Positions 6,550 to 6,573 of a stretch of DNA of 6,573 bases are shown in pieces. The notes beneath the pieces are model-generated. The model saw nothing but the letters and a program-made list of their open reading frames with translations. It was not told the origin of the DNA and ran no database searches. This DNA comes from Gemmatimonas sp. UBA2094. Lineage in GTDB: Bacteria > Gemmatimonadota > Gemmatimonadetes > Gemmatimonadales > Gemmatimonadaceae. Made by a program: the position numbers and the translations under genes. Each line of letters starts with the position of its first letter. Position 1 is the first letter of the stretch. The stretch lies in assembly GCA_002331565.1 (NCBI GenBank), contig DCZC01000015.1, positions 1 through 6,573 on the forward strand. Direction: 5' to 3'.

Positions 6550-6573
6550 CAGGCCCGGCACCCGCCGGGCCTG
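6550..6573 (+). terminator. Strong GC-rich hairpin, probable intrinsic terminator at window end
   Basis: A perfect 10-bp stem (6550-6559 with 6564-6573) encloses the loop ACCC, 26 bp after the small membrane protein stop codon. The stem starts CAGGCCCGGC. Any T run would lie beyond the window, so the terminator call rests on the stem and its position. Confidence 0.7.

Overview
The window is a gene-dense, GC-rich stretch of bacterial chromosome with strong G/C preference at third codon positions and no mobile element, RNA gene or CRISPR array. The gene style (a SARP/BTAD-type regulator outside the actinomycetes, a fused PolX with PHP domain, a cyclophilin with a [12 protein letters not shown] loop) is compatible with a Gemmatimonadota-like soil or water bacterium. 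That placement is an impression from composition and protein style, not the result of a search.

Layout. On the minus strand, positions 1-999 carry a SARP/BTAD-type transcriptional regulator that runs off the left edge and, upstream of it, a half-size TauE/SafE (TSUP) membrane transporter. Divergent from the transporter, the plus strand carries an M42 metallo-aminopeptidase (1029-2114) and an S33-type alpha/beta hydrolase resembling proline iminopeptidase (2173-3015). Next comes a tight DNA-repair pair, DNA polymerase X with a PHP exonuclease (3141-4892) and endonuclease III (4910-5728), 17 bp apart. After that are a cytoplasmic cyclophilin-type peptidyl-prolyl isomerase (5774-6235) and a 61-residue single-pass membrane protein (6338-6523). 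A strong GC hairpin closes the window. No gap between genes exceeds about 130 bp.

How the genes relate. PolX and Nth form a coherent base-excision-repair unit: Nth removes damaged pyrimidines and nicks, while PolX can clean ends and fill gaps. The M42 peptidase and the S33 hydrolase may both release N-terminal residues from peptides, but each has its own apparent start signal. I see no undescribed multi-gene system. The most notable signals are regulatory. Four genes have a TAnnnT box placed exactly six bases before the start codon, as expected for leaderless transcripts. The SARP-type gene is preceded by three direct repeats with an 11-bp period, the layout of known SARP operators, which suggests self-regulation.
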